DNA from: Plasmopara viticola
Lineage: Eukaryota; Oomycota; Peronosporomycetes; Peronosporales; Peronosporaceae
DNA: 64,000 bases
Assembly (NCBI GenBank): GCA_001695595.3
Contig: MBPM02000053.1
Span: 496,001-560,000 of the forward strand
Direction of reading: 5' to 3'
In this document: in pieces, positions 61,881 to 64,000 of the stretch
How the letters are laid out: every line of letters starts with the position of its first letter
Position numbering within the stretch: position 1 is the stretch's first letter
Notes under the pieces: generated by a model
What the model was told of the DNA's origin: nothing
The model's input: the letters and a program-made list of their open reading frames with translations, nothing else
Databases searched by the model: none
Position numbers and translations under genes: made by a program

Positions 61881-64000
61881 ATGATCGGCCATAGTTACGT
61901 CCCTCCTATTATTCTAGACATGTACGGACGCAACAGAGACATAACTTAGCGCATATTAGCTCTGGTGAAGCGCTAAGATAATGTATGGTCATGAATTCGT
62001 CCTATCTATCATTCTAGACGTACGCAGATGCGATAGAGACGCAACTAACCGCTTATTCGCTCTTTAAAGTGCTGAGATCATATACTTTCATAGTTACGTC
62101 TTTTCTATCATTCTAAACGTGTGCAGACGAAATAAAGAAACAACATAACGTATAATCGCTCACGTGAAGTGCTGAGGTGATGATAGGCCATAGTTCCGTT
62201 CTTTCTAAAATTTTAGACGTGTACAGACGCAATAGAGACATAACTTAACGTATATTCGCTCTGGCGAAGCACTGAGATCATGTATAGTCATGGATACGTC
62301 CTATCTATCATTTTAGACGAACGCAGATGTGCTAGAGCCGCAACTAAGCGTTTATTCGCTCTTAAAGTGCTGAAATCATGTGCGGCCAATGAAACGTCCT
62401 TTCTATCATTCTCGACGTGTGCAGACGCTATTGAGAAACAACTAAACGTATAATCGCTCATGTGAAGTGCTGAGGTTATGATCGGCCATAGAAACGTCCT
62501 TTCTATCATTCGAGACGTGTACAGACGCAATAGATACATAACTTAGCGCGCATTCGCTCTGGTGAAGCGCTGAGATGATGTATGGTCATTGTTACGTCCC
62601 ATCTATCATTATAGATGTAGGCAGATGCGATAGAGCCGCAACAAAGCTATTGTTCGCTTTTTTAAAGTGCCGAGATCATATACGGCCATAAGTCCGTCTT
62701 TTTTCCATTCTGGACGTGTGCAGACGCAATTAAGAAACAACTAACCGTATAATCGCTCATGTGAAGTGCTGAGGTGATGATCGGCCATGGAAACGTCCTT
62801 TCTATCATTCGAGACGTGTACAGACGCAATAGATACATAACTTAGCGCGCATTCGCTCTGGTGAGGCGCTCAGATGATGTATGGTCATGGGTACGTCCCA
62901 TCTATCATTATAGATGCAAGCAGATGCGATAGAGCAGCAACAAAGCTATTTTTCGCTTTTTTAAAGTGCCGAGATCATGTACGGCCATAAGTTCGTCCTT
63001 TTACCATTCTCGACGTGTGCAGACGCAATTAAGAAACACCTAACCGTATAATCGCTCATGTGAAGTGCTGAGGTGATGATCGGCCATAGAAACGTCCTTT
63101 CTGTCTTTCTAGACGTATATAGACGCAATAGAGACATAATTTTGCGCACAATAGCTCTTGTAATGTGCTTAGATGATGTATGGTCATGGATACGTCCTAT
63201 CTATCATTCTAGACGCACGCAGATGCGATAGAGCCGCAACAAAGCGTTTATTCCCTCTTTAAAGTGCTGATATCATATACGGCCATAGATACGTCCTTTC
63301 AATCATTCTAGACGTACGCAGATGCGATAAAGCCGCAACTAAGCGTTTATTCGCTCTTTAAAAGTGCTGAGATCAAATACGGCCTTAGATACGTCCTTTC
63401 TATCATTCTCGACGTGTGCATACGCAATTGAGAAACAACTAAACGTATAATCGCTCATGGGAAGTGCTGAGGTGATGATCGGCCATAGAAACGTCCTATC
63501 TAACATTCGGGACGTATACAGACGCAATAGATACATAACTTAGCGCATATTCGCTCTTGTAAAGCGCTTAGATGATGTATGATCATGGCTCCGTCCCATC
63601 TATCAATCAAGACGTACGCAGATGCGATAGAGCCGCAACTAAGCTATTCTTCGCTCTTTAGAAGTGCTGAGATCATATACGACCATAGATACGTCCTTTT
63701 TATCATTCTCGACGTGTGCAGACGCTATTGAGAAACAACTAAACGTATAATCGCTCATGGGAAGTGCTGAGGTGATGATCGGCCATAGAAACGTCCTATC
63801 TATCTTTCTAGACGTGTACAGATGCAATAGATACATAACTTAGCGCATATTCGCTCTTGTATAGCGCATAGATGATGTATGGTCATGGATACGTCCTATC
63901 TATCAATCTAGACGTTCGCAGATGCGATAGAGCCGGAACTAAGCGTTTTTTCGCTCTTTAAAAGTGCTGAGATCATATACGGCCATAGATACGTCCTTTC
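61881..64000. repeat. Diverged right A-B-C trimers
   Basis: A-B-C order with high divergence between copies, comparable to the first 5 kb. Two adjacent trimers share CATTCGAGACG and AATAGATACATAACTTAGC (CGAGACG at 62511 and 62810, 299 bp apart). Some B monomers use GCTATTGTTCGCTTTTTT, a form otherwise seen in the left part of the window. Nothing other than satellite is seen. Confidence 0.88.
63207..63404. repeat. B-B junction matching the one at 2450-2647
   Basis: Two consecutive B monomers, 63207-63304 and 63305-63404. The first has TTTATTCCCTCTTTAAAG and GCTGATATCATATACGG, the second GATAAAGCCGCAACTAAGCG. The combination matches the left-end junction closely. Confidence 0.87.

Larger units (their letters stand above)
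1..64000. repeat. Satellite DNA array, ~100 bp monomers in A-B-C trimers of 299-300 bp
   Basis: Every part of the window can be read as head-to-tail monomers of about 100 bp starting at a conserved ATTCTAGACGT core. Three monomer types alternate A, B, C to make a trimer of 299-300 bp. A and C, and A and B, match at about 79 of 100 positions by hand alignment, while copies of the same type in the core are nearly identical. That is the signature of a higher-order repeat. No unique sequence interrupts the array and neither edge of it is reached. Function is unknown. Centromeric, subtelomeric or other heterochromatic roles are possible but nothing in the sequence decides between them. I do not recognise the family. 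Confidence 0.97.

Noticed and set aside
1..64000. CRISPR array (short conserved core alternating with variable stretches)
   Set aside because: The stretches between cores are not unique spacers. They belong to three repeated types about 79% identical to each other, and the ~100 bp period is too long. No cas-like gene is present.
1..64000. CENP-B box or telomere-type repeats
   Set aside because: No TTCGNNNNANNCGGG match is seen in the A, A', B or C consensus, and no runs of TTAGG, TTAGGG or TTTAGGG occur. Centromeric or telomeric identity therefore has no motif support.

Overview
The whole 64 kb window is one uninterrupted array of satellite DNA. I find no protein gene, RNA gene, transposon, CRISPR array or unique sequence in it. 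Such long, nearly pure tandem arrays are typical of eukaryotic heterochromatin (pericentromeric, subtelomeric or sex-chromosome blocks), so the source is most likely a eukaryote. I do not recognise the family and cannot name the taxon. By hand count the canonical repeat is about 44% GC, and CpG is slightly over-represented (20 per 299 bp, about 1.4 times expectation). This fits a genome with little germline CpG methylation better than a heavily methylated one.

The base unit is a monomer of about 100 bp that begins with a conserved ATTCTAGACGT core containing one XbaI-type TCTAGA site. There are three monomer types, about 79% identical in the pairs I compared by hand: A (core followed by GTACAGACGCAATAGAGAC), B (core followed by ACGCAGATGCGATAGAGCC) and C (core followed by GTGCAGACGCAATTAAGAA). 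They follow one another as A-B-C, giving a 299-300 bp trimer that occurs roughly 200 times. All monomers point the same way; I saw no inversion.

Layout: 1-757 is an A-B dimer array (198 bp period, no C). 758 to about 10,700 is diverged A-B-C with several local segmental duplications. About 10,700-39,680 is a highly homogenised A-B-C core. 39,681-42,370 is a transition zone with A' and B' variants. 42,371-46,131 is a second-level higher-order repeat of seven monomers (692 bp, with one 991 bp unit) marked by a recombinant A/C monomer. About 47,480-59,343 is a third-level repeat of about 1,984 bp whose unit lengths vary in whole-monomer steps. 59,344-61,880 holds further local duplications. 61,880-64,000 is again diverged A-B-C. 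The two ends of the window share diagnostic variants absent from the core, including a rare B-B junction. This is the pattern expected if the interior expanded between older edges.

All open reading frames are short (87 codons at most), almost all lie on the minus strand, and recur with the repeat. They are by-products of the satellite. The points of interest are the nested organisation, the recombinant monomers and the record of unequal exchange, not a gene system.
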